A stretch of DNA of 64,000 nt from Litoditis marina (Eukaryota; Nematoda; Chromadorea; Rhabditida; Rhabditidae). Shown here piece after piece: positions 45,868 to 59,800 of this stretch. The DNA lies in NCBI GenBank assembly GCA_964036275.1, contig OZ038433.1, forward strand, positions 34,071,336 through 34,135,335, given 5' to 3'. A model generated the notes under the pieces. That model was not told the origin of the DNA, ran no database searches, and was given only the letters and a program-made list of their open reading frames with translations. The translations under genes and the position numbers were made by a program. Every line of letters begins with the position of its first letter. Within the stretch, counting starts at the first letter, position 1.

Positions 45868-48800
45868 CCATTCACATTTTTTTTTCGACTTTTTGTAAAT
45901 ACGGTCCCATTCACTTTGCGAGCCTCTTTGTTGTGTTAATCTTACCTCTTGCTGTAAAAGTGTGACGTAAGTCAATTTACGGCTTAACTAAAAATATCAC
46001 GTCTCGTAAAGTTTGACAATTGAATAGAGCTGATTGCATGGTATTTCATTAAAATGTAAATCGGACCACACAATTTGTCATAGGAGCTAAACTTTTTTCC
46101 GGCATGAAACATCTATGCTTCGAGATCTTACAACAACAATGTGAGACCTGTGCGTTCTTGTTTACGCCTGGTTTGGTATAGTCACGTGAACTAATTGGAA
46201 CAAATCGTGTATTGCGAACAAGGCAAATACACGTGCATAAATGTTTTCCCAAGTTTCTGCTAACTGTTTTCCGTTGAATCAGGAACATTGTTCACGTGAA
46301 AACGCCTGACGTGATCGATCGTGTTGATTGTACGTCTAAAATACATGATTTAATGATTACTCAAGTTGTTTGCTGTTTTCCAGCTTTGTGGGAAGTTTTC
46401 GTATTTGTCAGGTACTACCGCATCATTTCACCTGAAGGTACCAATTTCAGATTACATGTTTGAGAAAACAGTCCAAATTGCGTGTTGGTCCAGCTGACAT
46501 TTGCGCCGAGTATGATATCATATCAGATTGGTTTCCAATTCTGCGACCAAGATGTACCCTAAATCGTACCCACATGCCATTTTCGGATTTTGCATACAAT
46601 ATTTCGCTGTGTACGCAGTCTGCCGCCGAAAAAGGTAGATATTCATCATAGTGGTCTAAAAATATTCAATGCACCCACTCTCGATAATTTGCTTCGTCGC
46701 TTGCAAATGACATTTACTAGTAATTCCTTTTAAAGTTCAAAACATAGAACAAGGAAGAAACCTGGAGCCAGACGATTCAGCTTTCTATAATAAGACAAAC
46801 ACCCCCGCAGATATTGTATTATCCTAGTCATAAGAATCCTGATACAATGATTCTGGCGTAGATGAGCCACAAACTAAACAATCTATTGAAGTTTCAATCT
46901 GCCAATACTTAAAATTAAACATACCAGAGAAATATGAAAATAAAAAAATAAACTATTCAGTATGATTGTATGATAGTTTCAGAGGCCACGATGATCACGT
47001 TTCTGAAAGTGCGCGTAAACGAGCTAACGTTTTCCTATCTCATATTTTCATGTCTGGACACGTGAAAAGTGCACGTGAACCAACGGCTTTTATGAGGTGA
47101 CTGAGGTATCTTTGACGTTTCTGTTGCGCATCTTTTTCATAATTAGGCAAAACTTTTCCACGTTCTGGGAAGTGCACGTGAAAGCAATAACGTTTCCCAG
47201 TTCATATTTTTCAGGGTTAGGGAAACTTTTTCACGTTCTGGAAAGTGTACATAAAAGGACTAACGTTTCCTATCTTATCATGTCTGGGAAACTCATCCAC
47301 GTTTTGGAAAGTGCACGTGAAATGACTGAAGTCGTCTATTGTGGGTGGTCGTTCGCCTGTTTGCGCGCTCGACTTTCTCCTAAATCATAATCGACAACAT
47401 TGGTCACATTCCGATCGCCTGACGCTTATCGCTCAGATGGCTTTTCACCGGAAACAGTCTGACGACGAAATTAAATATCCCTAATCCTTCGAGTTACCGA
47501 GTACCGTCCTTCTATAATCTCAAAAATGATTTCACTACTATTATTAGCACTTACAGTTGACATGGTAGCTCAGAAAAACCTGTACTGTGGTGCTGTTGTG
47601 CTAATCCTGAAAATTGTGTTTCAGGTAGATTTCAACCATTTTCGATACTACAGTAGCATCTTTCCGATAACCAGTTCATCAGACAAAATCTTTATCGCTC
47701 GCGGTTTTTTCTTCATTTTTTTTCCACCCAGTAACCTTTCATAATTTTCTGAGCTGCGTCTGCGTGATAAACACCTGACGGCGACGTTCTACGTGATCAA
47801 CAATTTACAAAGAGTAACATTTACCGTGATGACACAATTTGGATCTACGTAGTTTCCTCCTTTGTGAACAAACAATGTTCACATAACAATACATTACGGA
47901 ATTCACTGGCGGTTTTCTTTGACGTACGTGACTTGTGGAGAAAAAACAATGCAGGTGCCTATTTCAGGAAAGACCACATAACAGCTCCGATACCGTGCGT
48001 AGTGAACTTGGGTAGGGGATAAAAACCCTTACATCGAGTTAGGCCTAATCGCCTAATGAATACTTTTGCGACTCTAACGAGCTGGAGATATCTTAAAAAA
48101 CGTGGAATGCTTACATTGAAGAAGATGTTGCATTTCGGAGAACCGTGATGTACTTATTTTCATCAGGTCAAGTTCTACACTTGATTCGGGAATTCAGCTA
48201 AAGTGCCAAGGTTAACTGAAATCAGCTTCCATTCTGCCCACCTTTAACAGACTCGAGGTCGACATTGGGACAGTATTCGCGCCAGCCTGCACACAGTTTG
48301 CGCATTATGCTAATGCGCCGAAAATGCTAGAAATGCAAGGAATGTTCAGCCGTAGGCGTGAAAAGGAACCCGGACAGAAAATACTGTTTTTGTATTTTCC
48401 AACTTAGTAACGAGCTCAAAGTACAGAATGTTAGAATCCTTAACTTTTCTAGTTTTAAAGTTTGCTGTAAGAAAATCTCTCCCTCGTACGTTATGTGTGC
48501 TGTGTTTCCATCTTTCCAGAGCGTTTTGCCATTTTTTTGCAGCCAATGTGCAAGTGGTTCATGATTATGCCGAACACGTAAACAAACGAAATAAAACGTG
48601 TATTCTAGCAAAACGAATTTCGTTTGTTGTTAACGCTTTTCATGGGCTGTGGCCTTGCATAGAATAGTATGTGTCGCATCCATTTGCAAACTCGATTATT
48701 GCTAAGTTGTAGTTACGTAGTGTTTACGAGAAAAAAGAGTTACGTACCTGATTACTGGAACGAAATTATTTCATGAAATTTGATGCCCTGGAGATTGTAT

Positions 48801-50883
48801 TCTGACATGAATTTGAATTTGAAGTCTCGCGGGACTTTTGTAGCATTAGTCGCAAACGCACGACAGCAATGGGAGAGTGAAAAATTCCACAACGTTTTTA
48901 CGTACATCATAAACTCGGTATGAGACAGTTTGGTTAAAGGGAAAACTGATTGGTAACCATGGCTGATGGTCGAACCTAGAGCTTGGATACAAGGCAATTT
49001 TTATAATGATGAAACAATCTTTTGAAAATTCGACTGCTTACTGCCTGGTAGGAATGGTGTAGACTATACACGTTCAACGTTAAATGAACATTCAACGTTC
49101 AACTTTAACTCCAAATCTCGTTCAACTTTAAATGATAGTGTTGTTATGTGATATCACTGTTACGCGGATGGTCTTCGATGCCGTGAGATTGACTTCGCTA
49201 AATGGATTTCATTCATTTAATTCTGTCCGTGCGGCGAAATAGTTCAGAACAGGTCATTTTTCAGAAATTATAACAGGTAGCAATTCAGTGGACTAGAAAG
49301 GCGTCAGAAAGGCAAGACCGTGAGATTATTTTTCCCTAAACTGATCTGTTTGCTGAACTATCTGTATGTAACAGTTCATAAAAGGTCATTTTTCAGTTTG
49401 CCTGATCTCTAATAGGTTTACAGGTCAGACCCAGCAAGCTACACTACCTATGCAGTAGCTGCTTGAGGTAAACAGAGACTATCGTTAGTTAAATTGTATA
49501 CTTTTTAAACAACATGTTTTGTCGCTCATTGTGTACAGGACAAAACTAGCACTCGGCTCTCCCACATTTTGATGATAAAAATAAAAGAAACGTCGCCTCT
49601 TGGTGGAACATACTGGTTTCATTATGACCTCATGTCTTCTGGTAAAATACGCACGTTTATATGTTTTGTTATTCAACTCAGCTCTGAGCTTATTACGTCA
49701 ATGAAACCGACAGTAGTTTTTAGGAAATATCGACGACGCACTTTGTTGACAACGTTCGAGCAGGAATTACGTATTGTCTTTTGTGTCCCTATCATAAATG
49801 GTATTCATTGTGTTGATCAAGTAAAAGGTCCCAGTCAGTTCTTTGTTACCCATTCCGGAAAATGATAAAAAGGTGTTAGACGAAAGAGATCCAGACACAG
49901 AGAGAAAACATAGATAGAGAGGTAGAGGGAGGGAGAAAAAATGGAGGACGAGATTCAGAAATTGACCGGGAAAGCTAACTAGAGGACCGTTCTGGAAAAA
50001 GTTAATCTTGACCGTTTCTGTACAAAGACAACCAGTATAGTTTACTTGTGTGTTTCAGTCCCAATTCGAGCATTTTGCTCTTCTCAAATTATTGAAACAA
50101 TTGTTCGTGATTTTTTTCAATGCCGAGTCGTGGATTGTCTCTTAGAACCAAAGCAGGTGTTTCAGTTGTCTCAAAATAGCACACGTAATCACGACATTTA
50201 TCATGAGGAATGTTACCTATATTTGGATTTCAATGAAAACGGAACACAGAAAGGTCACAAATCACCTTTTAGATCATGTTTTTCGGAAGCATCATAGGTT
50301 TGGCGGTTACTAGAGTATCGTTTTGCTGGCGGTTACTAGAGTATTGTTTTCTGGTTCAGGAAGATATAGGTGTAATTTGATGTAGCATATTGATTGTCTT
50401 GCCGAGATAAAACTATAAATATGCCGCTGCACTTGTTCGATTCATTATGGCATAAAGTCGTCACGTTTTGTTGTACTTTATCTGCATACCTCGTTAGTCT
50501 TTTCATCCCACGAGACCATCGTAAGTTTGACATTTATTTTTTATGAACGAGACACGTATAAAACACATGAGTCTTTCGACATTTATAGATAATAGATTTA
50601 TCAAATACGTATTGATAATAAAGCTGGGAGGTAATGAAGTCATCACAGTGGGTAGGCGTGAAGTCGAAGGAAATGAGTGGATGCGTCAGTAGAAGAAATA
50701 TGAGTTCTATTCAGAGGGGGGTTACAATTGTGTTCGATGCGACAAATTCAAAAGTCTGTTAGACATAATACAGTTTGATTTCATTGGATGGTCTTAGCGC
50801 ATATAATTTGAATAGTTAACGAATACTACAGAAGAGTATCATGAGTTCAAATAAGAGTTTCAGAGAACAACTGGACATACAAA
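45868..50883. other. 5 kb without a confirmed gene
   Basis: Contains two exon-like + strand stretches (about 46382-46407 and 46448-46633) with compatible splice sites, and the minisatellite at 46995-47335. Other ORFs (48327-48667, 49569-49865, 50046-50297) lack domain or splice support. The 3' UTR of the exchanger gene should end within the last few hundred bases. Confidence 0.4.
46995..47335 (+). repeat. degenerate minisatellite, ~65-90-base unit with CACGTGAAA
   Basis: About five diverged units containing the blocks CACGTTCTGGAAAGTGCACG, GTGAAA and CTAACGTTTCCTATCTCAT, at about 47003, 47062, 47158, 47234 and 47298. Confidence 0.7.
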
Positions 50884-53800
50884 TCAATTGTATGTGTTCC
50901 AGATGGAGAGAGTCACATAGGTAAGCCAGAGGAGTACGAAGAAGAGCCCTGAGGCTATTTTCGGTATAGCCGGACCTCCGAGCTCGGCCTTTCCGAACAG
51001 GGCCTGAGTTCTGCGCAGAACGAGAACCAGCAAGAACAGTATGGAGCACACCGTGAATACCGTCACACTGAAATTCGATAATGTCAGGAACTAGAAGAAT
51101 CTAGAGCTTGAAAAGAGTACTTTATTGATTTACGCCTTCTCCAACTTTTGCCCAAGAATTGGAAGTTCAAAGGGTATTATAAAACATGACAAAATATATC
51201 AATAAAGCTCAGTGGAGTAAAATTAGATTAAGTAGAGTGTTCGTATTATTACTTATTTGAACACGAGAAAATTGCAGTTCTGTGTCTTCCTCCACTTGGC
51301 CTGTCACAATTTTCATCGTTTACTGATCGCAAAAAACTCTCTAGTTTCTGTTGGATAGTTTCATCGCCTTCTCACACATTGGTTCGTGACTTTTCTGCAG
51401 TAACACTCAATTAGTCGACTAATTGCAAGTTATGAAGATGCTCTGACGTAGAAAAGGCCGCGTGAGTCTCGCAGTAAGAATGAAGATGCAATAATGAACC
51501 CTTTCATCAGATGTCCTTAGAATAAATTTGCAAACTTGGAACATGGTTGAGTTGACCAAATATGATGGTGGGGAGAAGAATTTGCGAGTGTGAGAAAGCT
51601 GGTTGGCGATACTGTATAGGGGGAGGGGGAGGGGTGCGCTCGTACCAAAGCAAGCCAGAACGGTATATGTTGCTCTATCACACTGTGTTTGTAGTTTGAT
51701 CCGGTTTTGGTCAAATATGGTGAATCATGTCACCCATCGAGTTCAAACTACAACTCCGTTATGGTCATTCCTACAAGTGTGTGGACACGCGCATCATATA
51801 ACCATGGGATGGTGCAAGCATGTAATTGTCATGAATTCGTATGCACCTATGTACATGCTTGACCATGGAATGCGTATTGATATGCATATCGGGGTCACGA
51901 GCAGAATGAAAAACCGTTAGGGATGAACAGGTTGGTTGTAGTTGATCTCGAAACAAGCCAAAGTTTTCGAACTTCGAGTGAAAAGCAACGCGATCAAACT
52001 TTGAACACATTGTGATAGGGCAACATACACACCGTAAATGCTTGCTTTGGTAAGAGCGATACGTTAAACTATGAACGCAGCACTCGAAGGCCTGAAACAC
52101 CAACACTTTACTCGCTTCCTCACCTAAAACCGAGATCTCCCGCCTGTACTTCGAAGTTCTCTCCGCGATTGGCCCAGTATAGGGCAGCCACCAACCAAGG
52201 AAGACCGAGTCCGAGAAAAACGTTAACAGAATTGGATCCGGTCACATTTCCCACAGCGTTATCGGCCGAATCGTCCTAAAACAGAAAAAAACCGTCACGA
52301 AAGATAGGGAAACTGTATAGTTTTGCCAATGTGTATAATTAACAACCTGACGGCTTAGAAATCCTCCCAACCTGATGAGAAACTCATATGAATTTCTCAT
52401 GAGAATCTCATGAACAAACACCTCATGAGATACTTGTGAACTTGTAATGTTGAAGAATAGCAATCAATGGAATCCTATCAGAATATCGTGTGATGTTGAT
52501 CATGAGGTACCTCATGAGGTTTTTGAGAGATCGCTACCACGCCTGGCCTAGGTGGCATCACAAATAGGCTAAGCAGCCTGTTTTCGAATTGACATTCTGC
52601 ACCCTTTTTAATTGGGTATTTTCTGGGTTCTTTCGCTTTTTTTTTTCAAAAAATTGTTAATCACCCGTTGTGATTTGGATAGAATGCACAAACAAACTGT
52701 CCAAAAATTTATGTGGGAGAATGTGTTTGTCTGCCCCACACCAAAGAAGCTCAAATTCAAAGGTTTCCGAAGTAGAGAATGTTCAAGTGCGAATTTTGCA
52801 GAAGATGAACAGAGGTCGACGAACCGAAATTTTTTCACGTTTTCCACCTTAATATTATTTTACTTTTTGTTGTCTTGTGGAGTACAATTAATCGGTTCTC
52901 CACATCAAAGTTTAGTTTGGTGTCTGGAGTGTGTTTATTAAGTAACATCCTTGTAATAAACTGTAATTATCTAATAAGTTCAATCGAGTCTAGTTGCACA
53001 AACATTTATTACGCGTTTATTAGTATAATCCTTATCACGGAAAAACCCAATTACCTCGAATCAGATGAATTTAGATTAGAAGACGTTCTGTGTACACGTG
53101 GCGAGATAATACGATAATCTATTTAGCTGCAGGATAAGATTAACTAAGCTGTTCTTAAGCTGTTCTTTGAACGGCTTGCAAATCTGTCTATCCCAATACG
53201 GGGTAAAAATCATGAAACCTTTGAATATCAAGATAAGGGTGTAGCGACAGTTTTTGACGACATTGTTATTTACGCAACGCGCGCGCTCAAATGTATAGTG
53301 CTCACACTTTCCAACTGGACTCGTTGGCAGCGTTCCAAAAACTTTGGAAAACTGTTATTTAGAGAAATATATTTTACAGAAAGTTTCCTTGAGTACGAAC
53401 TAAAACTAAGGGAAAGAACCCACAACATGAATTTCTATTGTTCGGAAGTATTTCAACATGTTCAACAACCGCATTGAAACTTCATTGGCAAGCTGCCCAA
53501 GTCCAGTTGGGAAATGTGTGAACTATACTCTTTGTTAGTGGAGAACACCATTCACAAGTTAGACGCGCGCTAGTGATACTGCACGGCTTACCGCAAGCAG
53601 CGCGACGCGCTGCGCCGATTAATTTTCAAACAAAACATTGCGGACTTCCAAGAATGGTTCTATGCCATTTTCTCAAAATCTTCTGAAGGGATTTTGGATT
53701 TTTGGCAGAGGAAGACAGAGAAGTGTTGTTTCCTTTCTGTGGCAGAGGTTGAAAATAAGTCATCATTTTCCGGTAGAAATAGCCAGCTAAACCGGCTGTC

Positions 53801-56800
53801 GAAAGCTCTCTCATTATAGTTGACCTGAATAACATTAGGCGCCTCAAAACCTGGAGCAAGAAAAGAAGAACTCCGACGTCTCGCATTGTATCGTTATCAC
53901 ACATTTTGAGAGTGGCGCAAATGGCGTTTTGCTAGTGGACTGTCAACTGAGAAAATTAGTAACTATGAGCGCATGAGCACAATCACACAAAATTCGCATA
54001 CGTCTTCCTTTAAACAAAGTTTTCGTCCAAGATATGTTCAAACTAGGTGACTGCAAAGTTCCATGATAAAATGTCTATTGGTGTTCTCTCTCAGTTGGAA
54101 TTTCGATGAACCGTCCTCCCTGATTAAAGTGGCCAGATAATCTTCTCACTTTCAGAGCAAGCAATCAGGTGAGTTGAGGAAAAATTCCGCTTAGTGAGAG
54201 GGGTCCAATCTCATCAACTTTTTTTAGTTAATCTCCATGGGTTCCATAATGTGACGACATTACGCTCTCCCGTAAAGAAAAGTTTGGATAGGGATCGAAA
54301 GTTTTTTTATTTGTATAACTCACTATACGAGTTATGTCGAGGTCCGGCATTACTTAGTTTCAATCGAAAAACAGAAAGCACTGCTGTTTTGGAGACTGAA
54401 ATCAAAATTGATATGATTTGGTGGTGTGACTGGTTATTAAGAATCTTTAACAGTTATAAACTCATAGCAACCGGAAACGGCAGAAGGTAAACTCATACAT
54501 TTACAGTTATCCTGCATCGTTACGCGACAGCCCTCGTAAATTTGTTTGTGTTTCCAACAACTGTGATATAGGTTGTCGAATGTTAATTTTTTCGTACACC
54601 TACATTTCGTGTCCGAAAACTGTGATTAATGTTGTGAAATATTCAGATTTTCTCTGAAACCTACGTTTTGTGCGGCTATCTTGGATGCGAATGTGTCTGG
54701 AAGACTGGTTCCGAGGGCGACGAGGGTAATAGCAGTCACCGCATCCTTCATCCCGACCATACAACCAAAGATGGAAGCCAGATCACCTGAAAATATAGTC
54801 GCCATACTTCCTTCCTACTGAGATTCCTACAGTACACTTTAGAATTTTCCAATTGTTGTTTTCTACAGAAAACTTCAACATTATCGTAAGAGAGTTTGAA
54901 CACTTTTTGTTATAGGTGATCAGATTCGAATGCAGAAATTGTAAACAATTTTGATAGCATTCACGTCACTGAAACAGGCTCGAAGTATTGTAATCTTACT
55001 GTAGGAGTCTCAGTAAAAATTAAAAAGACTATATACGGAGTCATCATACTTTCCTTCCATATTCCCTTTTTTTTCATTTTTCCCCGTTTGTTTCTCTTTG
55101 TAATTTTGCAAGACTGAAATAAAAACTTGAAAAAAACGTATTTTCATTTGTATTGTACTAAAAACGTATTTTCATTTGTATTCTTTGAATCAAGTGTAGA
55201 CAAGTAATATACGACTGGGTTGGATAGTTATCATACCACATTTGTTTTATGAAGTGAGCAAGTGTAGTTTGAGTATATTCTTAGTGAAAGTATCCCTCAT
55301 TGAAACTTTTTACAGTTAACGTCAGCAGCCAACTGTGTATATGAGGTTGTGTGCGTACTGCATACACTTCTCAAAATGACTTTCGGTCAAACCCCAACTA
55401 TTTTGCAGTAAACTCCATTAGTAATACCATATTTGCCTTTTCACAGAACGCTTCTGCAAATCTACCTCCCCACGACTTTTCGTACAGTTCCTTTGTTTGG
55501 TTTTGCAGGCGTTGTTGTTTGCGTTAAGTCAAATGTCAAATATATTGTTTTGACGAAATCGTTCTCTGGAGAGCTGTGTCATACGTATAGATACGATGAT
55601 TGTACCAGCTAAATCTGGAAAACAACTACAATCTCACCTACGACAGCAGTGATTAGCCCAATGACAGCTAATGCCACTAGGAAGCATAACCATCCACCAA
55701 GAATCGAAGGAGGGGGAATGAAGGCCAGCGCGAACTAAAATGTGACAAATTAGAATTGCTTTACTAAGGAATGAGGTTCATATACAACACGATGCAACGT
55801 ATAAACCGAAACTCCAATCCTTAGAAACATTTTGATCTTCCTGAAACTAATTATTCTATTGTGTTCAACCGTTGTCTCTTAATATGTCCGTTATTTGGAT
55901 ACCGGTCCATTGAATCAATCATTCATGTGCAGTGTGTAAAAGGGGGCAAAAAACAGCATTTTAAACTATTTCAGAAACAAATTGCTTGCTCTTAATGAAA
56001 TTTTGATGTGAATGAAGACTGTGACTCACTTTCCACGGGAACGCCAGTGCGTGAAGAAGACAGTCGCCCAGCGTCGCGTTGGCTACATCTCCGGCGTTCA
56101 CGGACGTCGCATTCATGATCTGAATATCATATTCGAAATTTCCAGTAACGAACTAATTCTTTGAATTACTCTATCGAATCAACGTCATTAGTTTGAACAG
56201 AGAGTTATGTCAAATACAACAGAATAGGTGAGGCAGTTGGCGTTAAGGCCCTATTTTTTGGTTCGGTCAATCTTCGGCTAAACTGAGAACACTCATTCGA
56301 GAGCACAATTGATAACTGTGTACTTCCATGATTTATCCACGTATTACCTGTTCTTTCCACGTGGCCTGTCCCGGAGTCATTTGCCTCATGTAGTGGCCCA
56401 TCAGCTTGTGAATGTTTGTGATATTTCTCAGCATACTGTCATCCGAGATGATGGTCACAGTTGTTTTACGCTTTTGACCGAGTGATAGCTCTGCAACAAG
56501 TGGGAACTGTTTAAATTTTTCAAGAAGGGTGCCAGGCGGCGTAGCGATTCCCACAAAATCCCATGAGATGCCTCATGAGCTATTCGCATGAGCTTCTCAT
56601 GAGATTCTATTGATTGCTATGCTACAACATCGCGAGTTCACAAGTAACTCACGAGGTGTCTCATGAGAAACTCATATGAACTTCTCATGAGGTTGGACGG
56701 TTTGCTACGCCGCCAGATATGAAATATGAGCAAACAAGATTGAGTGATAATAGTGAACTCGAGAATAGAGATTGAAACGCAAGGCAATTTTCTATAGTAC

Positions 56801-59800
56801 ATCCAGCATAGCATTGTATTTGGGTACAAAAACATTAGCGAGGACCATAGCGTCTTAATTACCCTGGTCGTTTCATGGGACGGTAGTACTTATTTGAGTT
56901 TCTCTTCTTTCCTAACACCTTCAGGGAAAAATTAGTATGTTTTCGTTCGCAGAAGTTTCCTAAACGTTCGCATACCTGGTAATGAAACACCAGTGAGTTC
57001 TACCAAAAACGTCTCATCCTTCTCGTCTTGTTTATCATCAAGTATTTCGACATCGATGTATTTCTCGTATTCCTGAAAGACAATTTCTTAGGAGAGAAAG
57101 AAAACAAACTTCGGCAGATGAACTCTGAAGGCGGTCTGCTAGCTTTCATTGTAACATAGTCCATTTCTCATACCCGTAACCTTCAAAACTCAAAAATGTC
57201 TTTTGAGAAACAACAAAACTTTTGAATTTTGCTGTCTATCCTGTTGTTACCATTGAAAAAAAAATGACTGAAATCTTTCCATAAATTTTTGCGATTCGCT
57301 GAATGGTAGCTCCAACATCTCACTTTTGAGGGTTTGGAAAAATGTGTGGATCACACTGTACTCACCTGTCCTTCGAAAACGATCTTTCCGTTTTTGATTG
57401 GCATGTAGTCGAAGTTGGACTGCGCTGTCAGGTCGTGTGTTTCCAGTTCAATGGAGCATTTTTCCCGGTTCAACTTTCCCCTCTTTGTCACGAAAAGACG
57501 CACCCAGCCACAGTTTTCGGCCACAACCTGAAAACACAAATTTACAAAATCTGTAATATTTGTGTTATTTTGAGAAACTGAAAAATTCAGAGTTTTTGAG
57601 TACCCACATGTGTATGTTTTCTATTTATTTGTCACAGTGTGTTTTCGGAGCGAAAAAACTTTCAAAAAATTGAACTTTACAAAATCAAACGTTGTGCAAC
57701 CACTTTCGTTCTTCTCTTCATCAACTCTTGATGTACTTATCCAGTGTTTCTAAACAAGTAAATTTCACAAGTTCAGACTAACATAGTTGGATCGAACAAA
57801 TTCGAAACACGGTTCGGAAGTCATTGATGGTGCCTGATCCGGGAACCTGACTCTGGCTACGGAACACGGTCCTAGTTTGGTGCGGTCGCCTTCTGGCTGA
57901 TCCTGGAAAAAATGATGCTTTAATTTCATAGAAAAACTGGACTTTCTGCATGAAACGTGCATAAACGTAACAACAACTTTGCAATCTTTTTGCCCGTCGA
58001 GTTTCCTTGTGCTGCGAAATTCGTGCGTCTCTCAGTATGTTGCTGGGTGTAAGCAAAAGATTCGCACCATATAGTAATTTATGGTTATTAGTATCAGTAA
58101 TGCGACTTTTGTCTTAGTTTTGTTTGAATCTTTGAACTTGCGAATGGCATTTGTAGTATAATTGTTGAGATGATTATCCTAAATCGAATTACGTAGTCAA
58201 ATTCAAACTATGTACGCAAATACGTAGGAAACAATTAGGAAATTGTACTCTATACTCATTTTTGCAAAATGCATTCCTTCAAATCCCTCAAGGGTTGGAG
58301 CTGAATGTGTAGTTAATGCGTACAGTATGAAATGCAGAAAATTTGCAGCCGCTTGAAAATATATACACTATGTAGGGGGAACGACTAGAGAGAAGTTTGC
58401 ATCGTTACAAACATTTGCGATATCAGAGGTGTTCATTATTCAGAAAAACAAAGTCAGAATAACTCAAGGACAATTGACCCATCTTGCAGCTGTCTGGAGT
58501 GTTTATAGAATTTGTCATCCATCTACTATCAACACAGTTTCATTTTTTATAATGCTGTAAAGTTGTACAGTCAAACTTTTCCTGAAGACTTTGGTTTACG
58601 CGACTTTAATTGATCGCGTTTGGCCATTTCACATGTCAATGAACGGATATGCAGTTGTGAGTTCAAACTGCACAAAAAATTCATTCCATTACTTGTTGTT
58701 GTTAATTACCTGTATTTTGACGTGAACATAGAACACGTGGTTTGGTCTCCATTCAGCTCCTTCTACCAACTGAACTTGGACGTCCCTGATAAATTAATGC
58801 TTTTCAATAGATCTGTTTCTATACTTTTTTCTCGGTATAATTGTGTGATTTCTCGGACTTGACTTGTTTATTTACTAGTAATATGTCGTTGAAGAAGATC
58901 GAAAGAAAATAGTCGAATAATACTCGTTTCTCCCAAATATCTAACCAATTTATAGTCCTATGAACAAAATGGCAGCAGACCTTGTTTACGAACATGGGTT
59001 CATCATTTACTTTGCTTACGTCATCTCGCACAAATGGCTAAGCATTTCGTGCGCATTTTTCCGACTCTTTCTTTACCGAAGCAGCTCTATTATGGTGGCT
59101 TGGTTGATTACTTTCCGGTATCACTCACCTCTTTCTCTCACCCGGCCCAAATTGAATAGTTTCCGACTTGGCGAGGAAGTGTAAATCTCTTTTAGCCACT
59201 CCATTCACGGTCTGATAATTGATACTAACTGTGCTCTGACAGGGCCCGCGTCGAACAATCTAAAAAATAAACTAGAAGTGAAAAAAAAAACTGGAAAATA
59301 AAGTTTTTGGGTGACACACATCATAAGAGCATTTTGATCAATGAGTGATGACGCGCTCTGCACTGGAACTTTAAATGTCAAAACCCTAGAAAGTGGTTTA
59401 TGAAAACAGATGGAATGAAACAAGTTTGAACGGGAAAACGAAACAATAACGAACGTTCCTTCTCCGGCTCCATCATGGTGTTTAGATACAAGTCTTAAAG
59501 TTTTGTATTGTGGAGTGATCCTAGATTGGTCCTAGGTTGGAAGATTTCAACATAGAAACACACTTTCAACACAAACTTACCGTCAGGATGACATGCTTGT
59601 CATTGGGTCCAACACTGTAGACTCGAGCTGAGAACTCAATTTGAGGTTTCGCTGGAAAACAATAGAGTCATGGTAACAAGAAGATGTTCAACCTGTCTCA
59701 GAAAAGTGGTAGTTATGCGAACCAAGCAACGTAGCTGCTCAATTCATTTGGAATTCATAGAGTGAACATAAACTAGGATATATAGTGTTTCATTTCTAAT

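Noticed and set aside
54194..54490. Plus-strand 98-codon ORF inside the exchanger gene
   Set aside because: It lies in an intron, has no domain and no splice partners.
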